The notes under the pieces were generated by a model. The model saw only the letters and a list, made by a program, of their open reading frames with translations, did not search any database and was not told the origin of the DNA. This document shows positions 17,818 through 25,606 of a stretch of 64,000 nucleotides of DNA, one piece after another. Source of the stretch: Streptomyces sp. NBC_00236 (GTDB taxonomy: Bacteria > Actinomycetota > Actinomycetes > Streptomycetales > Streptomycetaceae); assembly GCF_036195045.1 (NCBI RefSeq), contig NZ_CP108100.1:310001-374000 (forward strand), in the 5' to 3' direction. Positions within the stretch are counted from its first letter, which is position 1, and every line of letters begins with the position of its first letter. The position numbers and the translations under genes were made by a program.

Positions 17818-20069
17818 TGAACGAAAGTACGGGGCGCAGACGCGGCGCCCACGGCCGCGCGCGTGCCGCGGCCGCCGCGCTCTGCCTCCTCGCCGGAGCC
17901 CTGAGCGCCGCCGCCGGGGGCTCCCCGGCAGCGGCCCTCACCCCACCGGTCTCCATCACCGCGGACGACCTGACCACGTGGCAGACCAACGGCATCGTCT
18001 GGTCGATGGCCGCCTCCGCCGACGGGGTGGTCTACGCGGGCGGCACCTTCTCCACCGTACGGCCGCCGGACGCACCGGCCGGCACCTCCGAGCAGCCGGC
18101 GGTGAACTTCGCCGCGTTCGACGCCGCGAGCGGGGCGCCGACGGGGTGCAGTCTGTCGTTCACCCTCTCCTCCGGAACGGCGACCGTGCGCTCCCTCGTC
18201 CTGTCGCCGGACGGTGACACCCTGTACGCGGGCGGTCAGTTCGGCGCCGTCAACGGGGTCGGGGTCAGCAATATCGCGGCCGTCGACACGGCCACGTGCA
18301 CCCCGCGCGAGGACTTCAAGGTCGCCGTGTCCGCGACGGTGCGGGCGCTCGCCGTCACGGATGACACCGTCTACCTCGGCGGTGACTTCAACAGTGTCGC
18401 GGGGCAGACCCGCAACAAGTTCGCGGCCGTGACCACCGGCGCCCAGCTCAAGCCGTTCACCGCGAACACGGACGAGGTGGGCCGGGCCGTGGAGGTCACC
18501 CCCGACGGCTCGCACGTGGTGATCGGCGGGGACTTCTTCACCGTCAACGGAACGAACTCGCACGCGCTGGCCGTGGTGGACGCCACGACGGGCGCCCTGG
18601 ACAAGAGCTATCCGGGATTCATTCCGAACACCTCGACGGTGCAGGACCTGACGTCGGACGCCACCCAGTTCTACACCGCCAACGAAGGCACCGGCGGTGG
18701 TGTCTTCGACGGCCGCATCGCCCTCGACCTGAGCACGTTCTCCCAGGTCTGGCGCGACACGTGCCTGGGTGCCACCCAGGCCCTGCTGGTGCACAACGGG
18801 GTGCTGTACAGCGGCAGTCACGCCCATGACTGCGCGTCCATGGGAGAGTTCCCCGACCAGCCGCGCAAGCACCTGCTGGCGCAGGCGGTCGACGACCCGA
18901 AGCTGCTGCCGTGGTTCCCGGACACCAATGACGGGATCGGGGAGCCCGTCGGTCCGCGGGTGATGGCGCAGACGGACAAGGGCGGCCGTCACTATCTGTG
19001 GGTGGGCGGCGAGTTCACCACGGTCAACGGCTCGGCGCAGCAGGGTCTGACCCGGTTCGCGGACGGCCCGGACACGGGGGCGCCGTGGGTGCCCAACGCC
19101 AGTGTCTCCACGGTCCGCCCGGGCGAGGTGGACGTGAACTGGCAGACCAGCTTCGACACCGACGACGGCGAGCTGACCTACCGGATCTACAAGGACGGCG
19201 CGAGCACCCCCGTGCACACCGTCACGGGCTACTCGGTGTTCTGGAACCGGCCGCAGCTCACATGGACGGACCGGGACGTGGCACCGGGCGAGACGCACAC
19301 CTACCGGATCAGCGCGAGCGACGGCACCAACACCAGCGCCAAGTCGCCAGCGGTGACAGCGGACGTGGCATCCGCGGCGGAGGCGTATCCCGCCCGGGTG
19401 ATCGCGGACGGGTCCTCGCTGTACTGGCGCTACGACGAGGGGACTTCGACGTTCGCCGCCGACGCCTCCGGCAATCTGAACAACGGCTTCCTGCGCAACG
19501 CGCCGTCCTACCGCCAGACTCCGGCGGCGATCTCGGGTCCGTCCACCGCGATCGGCTTCGACGGTACGAACGAGTACGCCTACGGCAACCGGCCGAGCGC
19601 CTCGCCGGGCACGTTCTCGGTGGAGACGTGGATCAGGACGACGACCACCCGAGGAGGGAACATTCTCGGGTTCGGCAATCTGACCATGGAGAACAGCGGC
19701 CAGCACGACAAGAGCGTCTACATGCGCAATGACGGTCGTCTGGCGTTCGGCGTCTACAGCGGCGGCTACCGGGCGGTGGCCACGTCCGCCGCGTACAACG
19801 ACGGTGCCTGGCACCATGTGGTGGCCACTCAGGGCTCCGGGGGCGTGGCGCTGTACGTCGACGGACAGCTCCGCGCCACCAATCCGCTGTACACCGGCAA
19901 CAGGAACTACCAGGGCTACTGGCGGGTCGGCGGGGACAACCTGTCCGGCTGGCCGAGCCGTCCGACGAGCAACTTCTTCGCCGGACAGATCGACGAGACG
20001 GCGGTCTATCCGACCGTGCTGAGCAGCTCGAAGGTCACTGCCCATTACGCGCTGAGGACGGGTGGATGA
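17814..20069 (+). CDS. Secreted repeat / FN3 / LamG surface protein (paralogue)
   Basis: 751 residues, start ATG overlapping the previous stop by 4 nt. Signal peptide to about residue 40 (ALCLLAGALSAAAGGSPAAA). Domain order as in its neighbour: propeller-like repeats to about 420 ([33 protein letters not shown]), FN3 at about 422-520, LamG at about 525-750 ([32 protein letters not shown]), but no DNRLRE domain. The two proteins share conspicuous stretches such as [11 protein letters not shown] and QTNGIVWS, indicating a tandem duplication followed by gain or loss of the C-terminal domain. No sortase signal or membrane anchor is seen, so it is probably released or held non-covalently. Confidence 0.87.
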   Translation: MMNESTGRRRGAHGRARAAAAALCLLAGALSAAAGGSPAAALTPPVSITADDLTTWQTNGIVWSMAASADGVVYAGGTFSTVRPPDAPAGTSEQPAVNFAAFDAASGAPTGCSLSFTLSSGTATVRSLVLSPDGDTLYAGGQFGAVNGVGVSNIAAVDTATCTPREDFKVAVSATVRALAVTDDTVYLGGDFNSVAGQTRNKFAAVTTGAQLKPFTANTDEVGRAVEVTPDGSHVVIGGDFFTVNGTNSHALAVVDATTGALDKSYPGFIPNTSTVQDLTSDATQFYTANEGTGGGVFDGRIALDLSTFSQVWRDTCLGATQALLVHNGVLYSGSHAHDCASMGEFPDQPRKHLLAQAVDDPKLLPWFPDTNDGIGEPVGPRVMAQTDKGGRHYLWVGGEFTTVNGSAQQGLTRFADGPDTGAPWVPNASVSTVRPGEVDVNWQTSFDTDDGELTYRIYKDGASTPVHTVTGYSVFWNRPQLTWTDRDVAPGETHTYRISASDGTNTSAKSPAVTADVASAAEAYPARVIADGSSLYWRYDEGTSTFAADASGNLNNGFLRNAPSYRQTPAAISGPSTAIGFDGTNEYAYGNRPSASPGTFSVETWIRTTTTRGGNILGFGNLTMENSGQHDKSVYMRNDGRLAFGVYSGGYRAVATSAAYNDGAWHHVVATQGSGGVALYVDGQLRATNPLYTGNRNYQGYWRVGGDNLSGWPSRPTSNFFAGQIDETAVYPTVLSSSKVTAHYALRTGG

Positions 20070-20770
20070 GGTATCCGTTCCTGGCCGGCGCCGCCGTCGT
20101 CGTGATGACGGCGGCGCTGGCCGCCTGCGGTTCGTCCTCCGACGACGAAGGCGGGGAGAAGACGGCCGGAGCCGCTTCCGCGGCCTCGTCGGGGGCGGCC
20201 TCGCCGGGGCCGGCGGCAGGATCCGGGAGTCCTTCCGCCGCGGATCCGCGGGCCTCTGCGACCAGCGAGCCACCGAAGATTCCCGCCGGCGAACTCACCC
20301 CGGCCACCGGCACGTTCACGAAGAAGCAGAAGGAGTACCTCGTCGACCGTGTGCCCAGGGGGATGGACCCCGCGGCCGTGCTCCAGACCGGCCAGGAGAC
20401 CTGTGACCGGCTGACGTATCTCGTCAAGGTGGACCGGGACACGGCAGTCGGCGCGATCGTCACCGGTGAGATCGCCGACGCGAAGCCCGCCGTCGAGCAC
20501 CTGTGCGCGCAGCACAAGGAGCTGGTGGAGCGGGCGTCCGGGGGGTACGCCGACGGCACGCACGAGGGCAAGGCGCTCCGTGCGGGGCGCTACCGCGACG
20601 TCTCCCCCACCAGGACCTGCAGTTGGCAGGTCACCGGGGCGAACGGCAGGAACCTCGTGTCGGGGTCCTCGGACGACGGCAGACGGACCGTGATCACGAT
20701 CCCGGAGGCGGCCCGCGCCTTCACCTCCACAGGCTGCTACGCCTGGCTGCCCGAAGGAGACAACGGATGA
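20066..20770 (+). CDS. Putative lipoprotein in the surface polysaccharide operon
   Basis: 234 residues, ATG overlapping the previous stop by 4 nt and its own stop overlapping the next start. Lipobox LAAC at about residue 21 after a short hydrophobic signal, then a low-complexity Ala/Ser/Gly/Pro linker to about residue 70. The globular part has four cysteines (ETCDRL, EHLCAQH, RTCSWQV, TGCYAWL) that could form two disulfides. I do not recognise the family; the middle portion faintly recalls DUF732 proteins. It should sit on the outer face of the membrane. Position between secreted LamG proteins and a glycosyltransferase suggests a role in their export, folding or anchoring (inference). Confidence 0.75.
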   Translation: MRYPFLAGAAVVVMTAALAACGSSSDDEGGEKTAGAASAASSGAASPGPAAGSGSPSAADPRASATSEPPKIPAGELTPATGTFTKKQKEYLVDRVPRGMDPAAVLQTGQETCDRLTYLVKVDRDTAVGAIVTGEIADAKPAVEHLCAQHKELVERASGGYADGTHEGKALRAGRYRDVSPTRTCSWQVTGANGRNLVSGSSDDGRRTVITIPEAARAFTSTGCYAWLPEGDNG

Positions 20771-21594
20771 GCAAACTGCCGATAGCCGTGGCGATCCCCA
20801 CGAAGAACGAGGGGCTCAACATCGCCGAGGCGGTGAAGTCGGTGCTCGGACACTTCGAGGCGGTCGTCGTCGTCGACTCGCACAGCACCGACGACACGGC
20901 CAAGATCGCCGCGGAGTGCGGGGCCGAGGTCGTGATGTACACCTGGGACGGCGGGCACCCCAGGAAGAAGCAGTGGTGCCTGGACCACGTCCGCACGGAC
21001 CTGGACTGGATCCTGCTGCTCGACGGCGACGAGCGGCTGAGCCCGGGTCTGCTGGCCGAACTGCGGCAGATCTTCGCCGATCCGGACGCGCCCCGGCCGG
21101 CCGCGTACGACATCCCGCTGGGGTACTGGTTCTCGGGGAAGCGGCTGCGACACGGATACACCATCCGCAAGCGCTCGCTGACCGATCGCACCCGCAGCCA
21201 CTACCCGGAGGTGGGCGATCTCGCCGCGCCGGGCATCGGCGAGGTGGAGGGGCACTACCAGCCGGTCGCGGACAGCGCGCAGTCCCTCCGCAACCCGATC
21301 GAGCACCAGGACCTCGATCCGGTGACCGCCTGGTTCGAGCGGCACAACAGGTACTCGGACTGGGAGGCGTGGCTTGAGCACCACCCCGACGTCAAGGAAC
21401 AGGTGCGCCGGGTCAAGTCGCGGCAGGGGCAGCTGTTCCACAAGGCGCCGTTCAAACCGCTGGTGTCCTTCGCGTACATGTACGTGTACCGGCGGGGCTT
21501 CCTGGACGGGCGGGCGGGGCTCGACTTCGCGCTGGCGATGAGCTTCTACCGGTGGCAGATCGCGCTCAAGTCACGGGAGAGGCCGTCTCCTTGA
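20767..21594 (+). CDS. Family 2 glycosyltransferase
   Basis: 275 residues, ATG at 20767 overlapping the lipoprotein stop. GT-A fold family 2: AVAIPTKNEGLNI, VVVVDSHSTDDT, the KKQWCLDH and LLLDGDERL stretches (the D-x-D-type metal site), and the C-terminal RWQIALKSRE. It resembles WaaE/KdtX-type enzymes, where a short GT2 core adds one sugar to a lipid-linked acceptor. No membrane segment. Last gene of the five-gene coupled chain that starts with gmd; its end nearly meets the end of the minus-strand glycosyltransferase gene. Confidence 0.9.
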   Translation: MSKLPIAVAIPTKNEGLNIAEAVKSVLGHFEAVVVVDSHSTDDTAKIAAECGAEVVMYTWDGGHPRKKQWCLDHVRTDLDWILLLDGDERLSPGLLAELRQIFADPDAPRPAAYDIPLGYWFSGKRLRHGYTIRKRSLTDRTRSHYPEVGDLAAPGIGEVEGHYQPVADSAQSLRNPIEHQDLDPVTAWFERHNRYSDWEAWLEHHPDVKEQVRRVKSRQGQLFHKAPFKPLVSFAYMYVYRRGFLDGRAGLDFALAMSFYRWQIALKSRERPSP

Positions 21595-21595
21595 C

Positions 21596-22759
21596 TCATC
21601 GGCGCTTCCGGCGGGCCACCACGTCCTGGTAGGTCCGCCGGAGCGTCCGGGTCACGACGTCGATGGTGAAGTGCTCGTTCACCAGCTCCCAGGCCGCCTT
21701 CCCCGCTTCCGCGTTGGCCTCGGGCTCCAGCAGCTCCAGGACCGCCTGCGCGACCTTCTGCGCGTTGGCCCCGTCCTCACCCACCCGGCTGTCGATCACC
21801 CGGCCGGCTCCGGCCCGGGCCACGTCGGGGCCGAGGCCGCAGGTGCGGGTGACGACCACGGGGGTGCCGACGGACATCGCCTCGAGGACCGAGACGCCCA
21901 GGGGCTCCTCGATCGAGGGCAGGACGTACACATCGGCCTGCCGTCCGGCAGCCAGTACCTCCTCGTGGCCCAGCGGCCCGACGTGGTCGAGCGAGTCCAG
22001 CACGCCCAGGCTGCCGGCCAGTCGCAGGGTGCCGGGGAGTGCGCCGGTGTCGGGCCCGGCCAGGACGAAACGCGCCTCCGGGTGTTTCGCGAGGATCGCG
22101 GGCATCGCGGCCACGAAGTCCTCCGGGCGCTTGCGCTCCTGGATCCGGGCGAGGAAGAGCACGGTCGGCGGGCGGGCCGGGTCGCGGGCGGGCTTGAACT
22201 CCTGCGGGCGCACGCCGTTGACCAGGCGCACGGTCCTGGTGAGCGCGACGGGGGCCGCGACGGCGTTCACATCTGCCCGTTCGGCCTCGGTCAGATGGAG
22301 CACCGCGTCCGCGCCGCGCAGGACCTTCCGTACGCCCAGCAGGTCCGTCAACTGCGCCACGCGCTTCTCGGTGGGGTCCACCATGCCGTGCGTCTGCACG
22401 ACGAGCGGGGTCCGGGTGGCCAGTGCGAGGAGCGCGGCGGGCAGCGTGACCAGGTCGCGCATCAGATGGACGTGTACGAGATCGGCGCCGCGCATCATGC
22501 GGACCGCGGTCCGCAGGAGGGCTCCCGAGGTGATGCCGCTGACCTCGAACATCGGCAGCACGTGGCGGGCCTGGAAGAGGTGGACGGGCACACCCTCCAC
22601 CTCACCGGGCAGCGGGCCGTCGAAGCCGTCGCCCAGGGCCATGATCCGGGCGTCGTCGCCCCCTGCGCGCTGGACCTTCGACAGGTTCAGGGCCACTCGG
22701 GTCGGACCGCCGAAGGCGTGGTCCGGGGTGTGCAGTGTGACGATGTGCAGGATCTTCAC
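21596..22759 (-). CDS. Family 4 glycosyltransferase
   Basis: 387 residues from the GTG at 22759, chosen because GAGGGG lies about 8 nt upstream and the protein then begins with the first beta-strand (VKILHIVTLHTPDHAFGGPTRVALNL). An ATG at 22792 would add 11 residues. GT-B fold: N-terminal acceptor domain with the GGPTRVAL glycine loop, C-terminal nucleotide-sugar domain with VLFLARIQERKRPEDF, DVYVLPSIEEPLGVSVLEAMSVGTPVV (the E-x7-E motif). It should transfer an activated hexose during repeat-unit assembly; donor and acceptor cannot be told. Divergent from the polymerase-like gene. Confidence 0.88.
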   Translation of the reverse strand: MKILHIVTLHTPDHAFGGPTRVALNLSKVQRAGGDDARIMALGDGFDGPLPGEVEGVPVHLFQARHVLPMFEVSGITSGALLRTAVRMMRGADLVHVHLMRDLVTLPAALLALATRTPLVVQTHGMVDPTEKRVAQLTDLLGVRKVLRGADAVLHLTEAERADVNAVAAPVALTRTVRLVNGVRPQEFKPARDPARPPTVLFLARIQERKRPEDFVAAMPAILAKHPEARFVLAGPDTGALPGTLRLAGSLGVLDSLDHVGPLGHEEVLAAGRQADVYVLPSIEEPLGVSVLEAMSVGTPVVVTRTCGLGPDVARAGAGRVIDSRVGEDGANAQKVAQAVLELLEPEANAEAGKAAWELVNEHFTIDVVTRTLRRTYQDVVARRKRR

Positions 22760-22872
22760 CAGGGTTCCCCTCGACCTCGGCCGGCTGTTCACAGACTAGT
22801 CATCACATCACCTCAAGTGGGTTGATTCGCTAAGGTGTTCACAGGCGCGCAGGCTCACGGAACGGGGAGACG

Positions 22873-24390
22873 ATGACGTCCGTGCACCAGGCACCGCCGT
22901 CCGCGCCCTTCCGGGGGGACGGTCCGCGCCATCCGGTCGAGCCGCCCGCCAGGCCGATGTCCTGGGCGATGCTGTCGCGGGCGATGGCCGTGCCGCTCAT
23001 CCTGGGGCTGGTCTGCTTCCTGCCGGCCCTGATCGCCGCCCAGCCCGGGACCGGTTCCCGGGACACGGCGTACTGGCTGCAGCTCGTGCTGACGTGTTAC
23101 GCCGGGGCCCGGCTCTCGACCATGATCCTCTCCACCCGGCGGCGGCTGCTGCAGGGCGTCTTCTGGATGTTCGTGTACATCGCGATGGGGGTGGCGCCGT
23201 TCGCCCAGGCGGTCATCGGCCAGACGCCGACGCCGGTGGTCGGGCCTCGCTCCGATCTGGTCATGGCGATCGCCCTGATCCTGGTCGGGTGCGCCGCCTT
23301 CGACCTGGGGGCGCTGCTGGCGTCCCGGCGCCCGCTGCGACGGCGCACCACGGCCCGCGGGGGCGGCGGCGGCCCGGCCACGGCACATCCGGTCAGGCTG
23401 CGGCTGCTGGTGCTGCTCGCCTTCGCGGCGAGCGGCTACTACGTGCTGAAGCTCGGCGGGCCCGCCGTGTTCTTCTCCAGCCGACAGGAGATCAGCGCCT
23501 CGGTGGCGGAGAGCGGCGTCGCGTCCGGTGAGTCCAATGTGGGCTCGGCGTTCCTGAAGGGGTTCGGCACGGTTCCGGCCCTGCTGGCGCTGCTCTTCTA
23601 CACCCGCCGGCTGGTGACCTCGCGCCGGGCCCGGCGCTCGCCGTCCACCGTCCTCGTGTGGACCGCACTGGCCGTGGTGAACCTGGTCGTGAACAACCCC
23701 ATATCCAATGCCCGTTACTGGTTCCTGACGGTGCTGGTCTCGCTGTTGTTCACGGCGTTCCCGAGCAGTGCGGCCATGTACCGCTCGGTGCTTGCCATGG
23801 GAGTGGTCGGCGCCCTGGTGCTGTTCCCGTACGCGGACAGGTTCCGCTACGACGACTCCGGGTACCGCCCGGTCCAGTCGTCATCGGTGTTCGAGCCGCT
23901 GGCCACCAAGGACTACGACCAGACGGTGATGTTCGCCAACACCATCTCGTGGGTCGACACCCGCGGTCACACGTACGGCCGCCAACTCGCCGGCTCCGCC
24001 TTCTTCTTCGTGCCCCGGGCGGTGTGGAGCGGGAAGCCGGAGGACACCGGGGTGCGCGTCGGGCAGTGGATGGGGATGAACATGACGAATCTCTCCGCGC
24101 CGATGTGGACCGAGCTGTGGGTGGACTTCGGGGCACCGGGCCTGATCGGCGGGTTCGCCCTGATCGGCTACGCGACGGCGCGCACCGACCGCCGCTATGC
24201 GCGGGCGGTGTCGCGGGACGGCCCGGGGCCCGGCAGCGTACTGGCGATCACGGCGCCACTGATCGCGGGATACACCTTCATCCTGCTGCGCGGTCCCCTG
24301 CTCCAAGCCGTCGGGAAGCTCGCCATCGCGGCGCTGTGCCTGGCACTGATCACGAGTTTCACGGGCCGGAGCCGACGGCGGTCGCACTGA
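22873..24390 (+). CDS. Wzy-like O-antigen/exopolysaccharide polymerase, polytopic
   Basis: 505 residues with about ten to twelve membrane segments (for example AVPLILGLVCFLPALIAA, LRLLVLLAFAASGYYVL, TVLVSLLFTAF) and a long loop carrying SSVFEPLATKDYDQTVMFANTI near residues 335-360. The organisation and locus fit a Wzy polymerase or oligosaccharide-repeat ligase, a family with little sequence conservation. No hydrolase motif is seen. An alternative is a ligase or unrelated permease. The last 32 nt overlap the convergent flippase gene. Confidence 0.75.
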   Translation: MTSVHQAPPSAPFRGDGPRHPVEPPARPMSWAMLSRAMAVPLILGLVCFLPALIAAQPGTGSRDTAYWLQLVLTCYAGARLSTMILSTRRRLLQGVFWMFVYIAMGVAPFAQAVIGQTPTPVVGPRSDLVMAIALILVGCAAFDLGALLASRRPLRRRTTARGGGGGPATAHPVRLRLLVLLAFAASGYYVLKLGGPAVFFSSRQEISASVAESGVASGESNVGSAFLKGFGTVPALLALLFYTRRLVTSRRARRSPSTVLVWTALAVVNLVVNNPISNARYWFLTVLVSLLFTAFPSSAAMYRSVLAMGVVGALVLFPYADRFRYDDSGYRPVQSSSVFEPLATKDYDQTVMFANTISWVDTRGHTYGRQLAGSAFFFVPRAVWSGKPEDTGVRVGQWMGMNMTNLSAPMWTELWVDFGAPGLIGGFALIGYATARTDRRYARAVSRDGPGPGSVLAITAPLIAGYTFILLRGPLLQAVGKLAIAALCLALITSFTGRSRRRSH

Positions 24391-25606
24391 CCGGGGCGCG
24401 CCCGCGCCGGCCCCGTCGGGTGAGCCGGGCCACCCGGGTCCAGGTGGCGACCGCCTTGCAGACGGATCCCAGGCACAGCCCCCAGGCGGCGCCCGTCACT
24501 CCGCCGGTCAGATAGCCGCCGGCGAGGAAGACGACGGCGGCGAGGGAGAACACCACCTGGATGGAGAGCGTGGTGCGCGGGTCGAGGAGCCTGAGCGCCA
24601 GCAGTCCGCAGGTCCCGACGGCCATCGCCGCGTACTGGCTTCCGGTCGCCGGGAGCAGCGCCGCCGCCGTCGGCCAGGTGTCGCCGAGCAGATGACGGCC
24701 CGCCGATCCGGGGAGCAGGGCGAGGACGGTGGCCCAGCACGCGGCGGTGAGCGCCAGGACGGCGGCCAGGGCAGCGGTGGCCCGCACCCTGAGCCGGTCG
24801 GTGGCGAGCCGCCCGAGGAGCGGGGGGCCGAAGCCGGTGGCCGAGGTGTACAGCACGTTCAGCGGGCCGAAGAGCGTGGTGGCGCCGCGCAGGGCGCCGA
24901 CGACGAGGGGGTTGCCGACGGCGCCGAGCCCGAGCACGGAGAGCTGGCTGGTCGCGTTGCCCACGCCGAACTCGACGACGAACCGGCGGCCCAGGTGCCC
25001 CTTCCCCAGCAGGGGACACAGCCGCACCGGGGTGCCGGCCGTCCTGCGGTGCAGTACCGCCGCGGACAGCAGGAGCGCGGGCAGGGCGGAGAGGCCCCAG
25101 ACGATGACCAGCCGGGCTGCCGGGGTGCCGTGCGGCTGCACGGCCAGCGCGCCGAGGACGCACACCAGGCGAAGCGTGTCGGAGGCCAGCGCCAGGTGCT
25201 GGGCGTGCAGTGTGGCGAAGGCGTAGCGGGCCGTGTCCTGCGCGAGGACGACCGGCAGCACGAGTCCGAGCATCGCCGCGGCGCGTGCCGTCTCCCCGGG
25301 CAGCAGTGCGCAGACCGCGGCGAGCAGGCCCCCGATAACGGCCGAGACGAGCAGGGTGAAGCCGAGGGCGGACCGGCAGGCTCCGCGCGTCTCGTCGCTC
25401 GCCGCGTTCCGGCGCAGCACCAGGGGCTGTCCGGTGTAGGCGCCGGACACCCCGAGCAGTACGGAGAAGACGAGGTAGACGGCGGAGAAGCGGGCGAAGT
25501 CGGCCACGGTGGAGAGCCGGGCGGCCACCACCAGGACCAGGATGTTGGTGAGTGCCGCCACCCCCTGGTCCGCGACCGAGCAGAGGACGGCGGTGCGTGC
25601 CCTCAT
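24359..25606 (-). CDS. Wzx-like polysaccharide flippase
   Basis: 415 residues, about twelve membrane segments, Arg-rich cytoplasmic loops. The start MRARTAVLCSVADQGVAALTNILVLVVAARL has the layout of the polysaccharide transporter (Wzx/MOP) family, and FGVGNATSQLSVLGLGAVGNPLVVGALRGATTLFGPLN recalls the second half of that fold. It should flip undecaprenyl-linked repeat units outward. Its ATG overlaps the stop of the Wzz/CpsD-like gene (4 nt), so the two are translationally coupled. Convergent 32-nt overlap with the polymerase gene. Confidence 0.8.
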   Translation of the reverse strand: MRARTAVLCSVADQGVAALTNILVLVVAARLSTVADFARFSAVYLVFSVLLGVSGAYTGQPLVLRRNAASDETRGACRSALGFTLLVSAVIGGLLAAVCALLPGETARAAAMLGLVLPVVLAQDTARYAFATLHAQHLALASDTLRLVCVLGALAVQPHGTPAARLVIVWGLSALPALLLSAAVLHRRTAGTPVRLCPLLGKGHLGRRFVVEFGVGNATSQLSVLGLGAVGNPLVVGALRGATTLFGPLNVLYTSATGFGPPLLGRLATDRLRVRATAALAAVLALTAACWATVLALLPGSAGRHLLGDTWPTAAALLPATGSQYAAMAVGTCGLLALRLLDPRTTLSIQVVFSLAAVVFLAGGYLTGGVTGAAWGLCLGSVCKAVATWTRVARLTRRGRRGRAPVSATAVGSGP

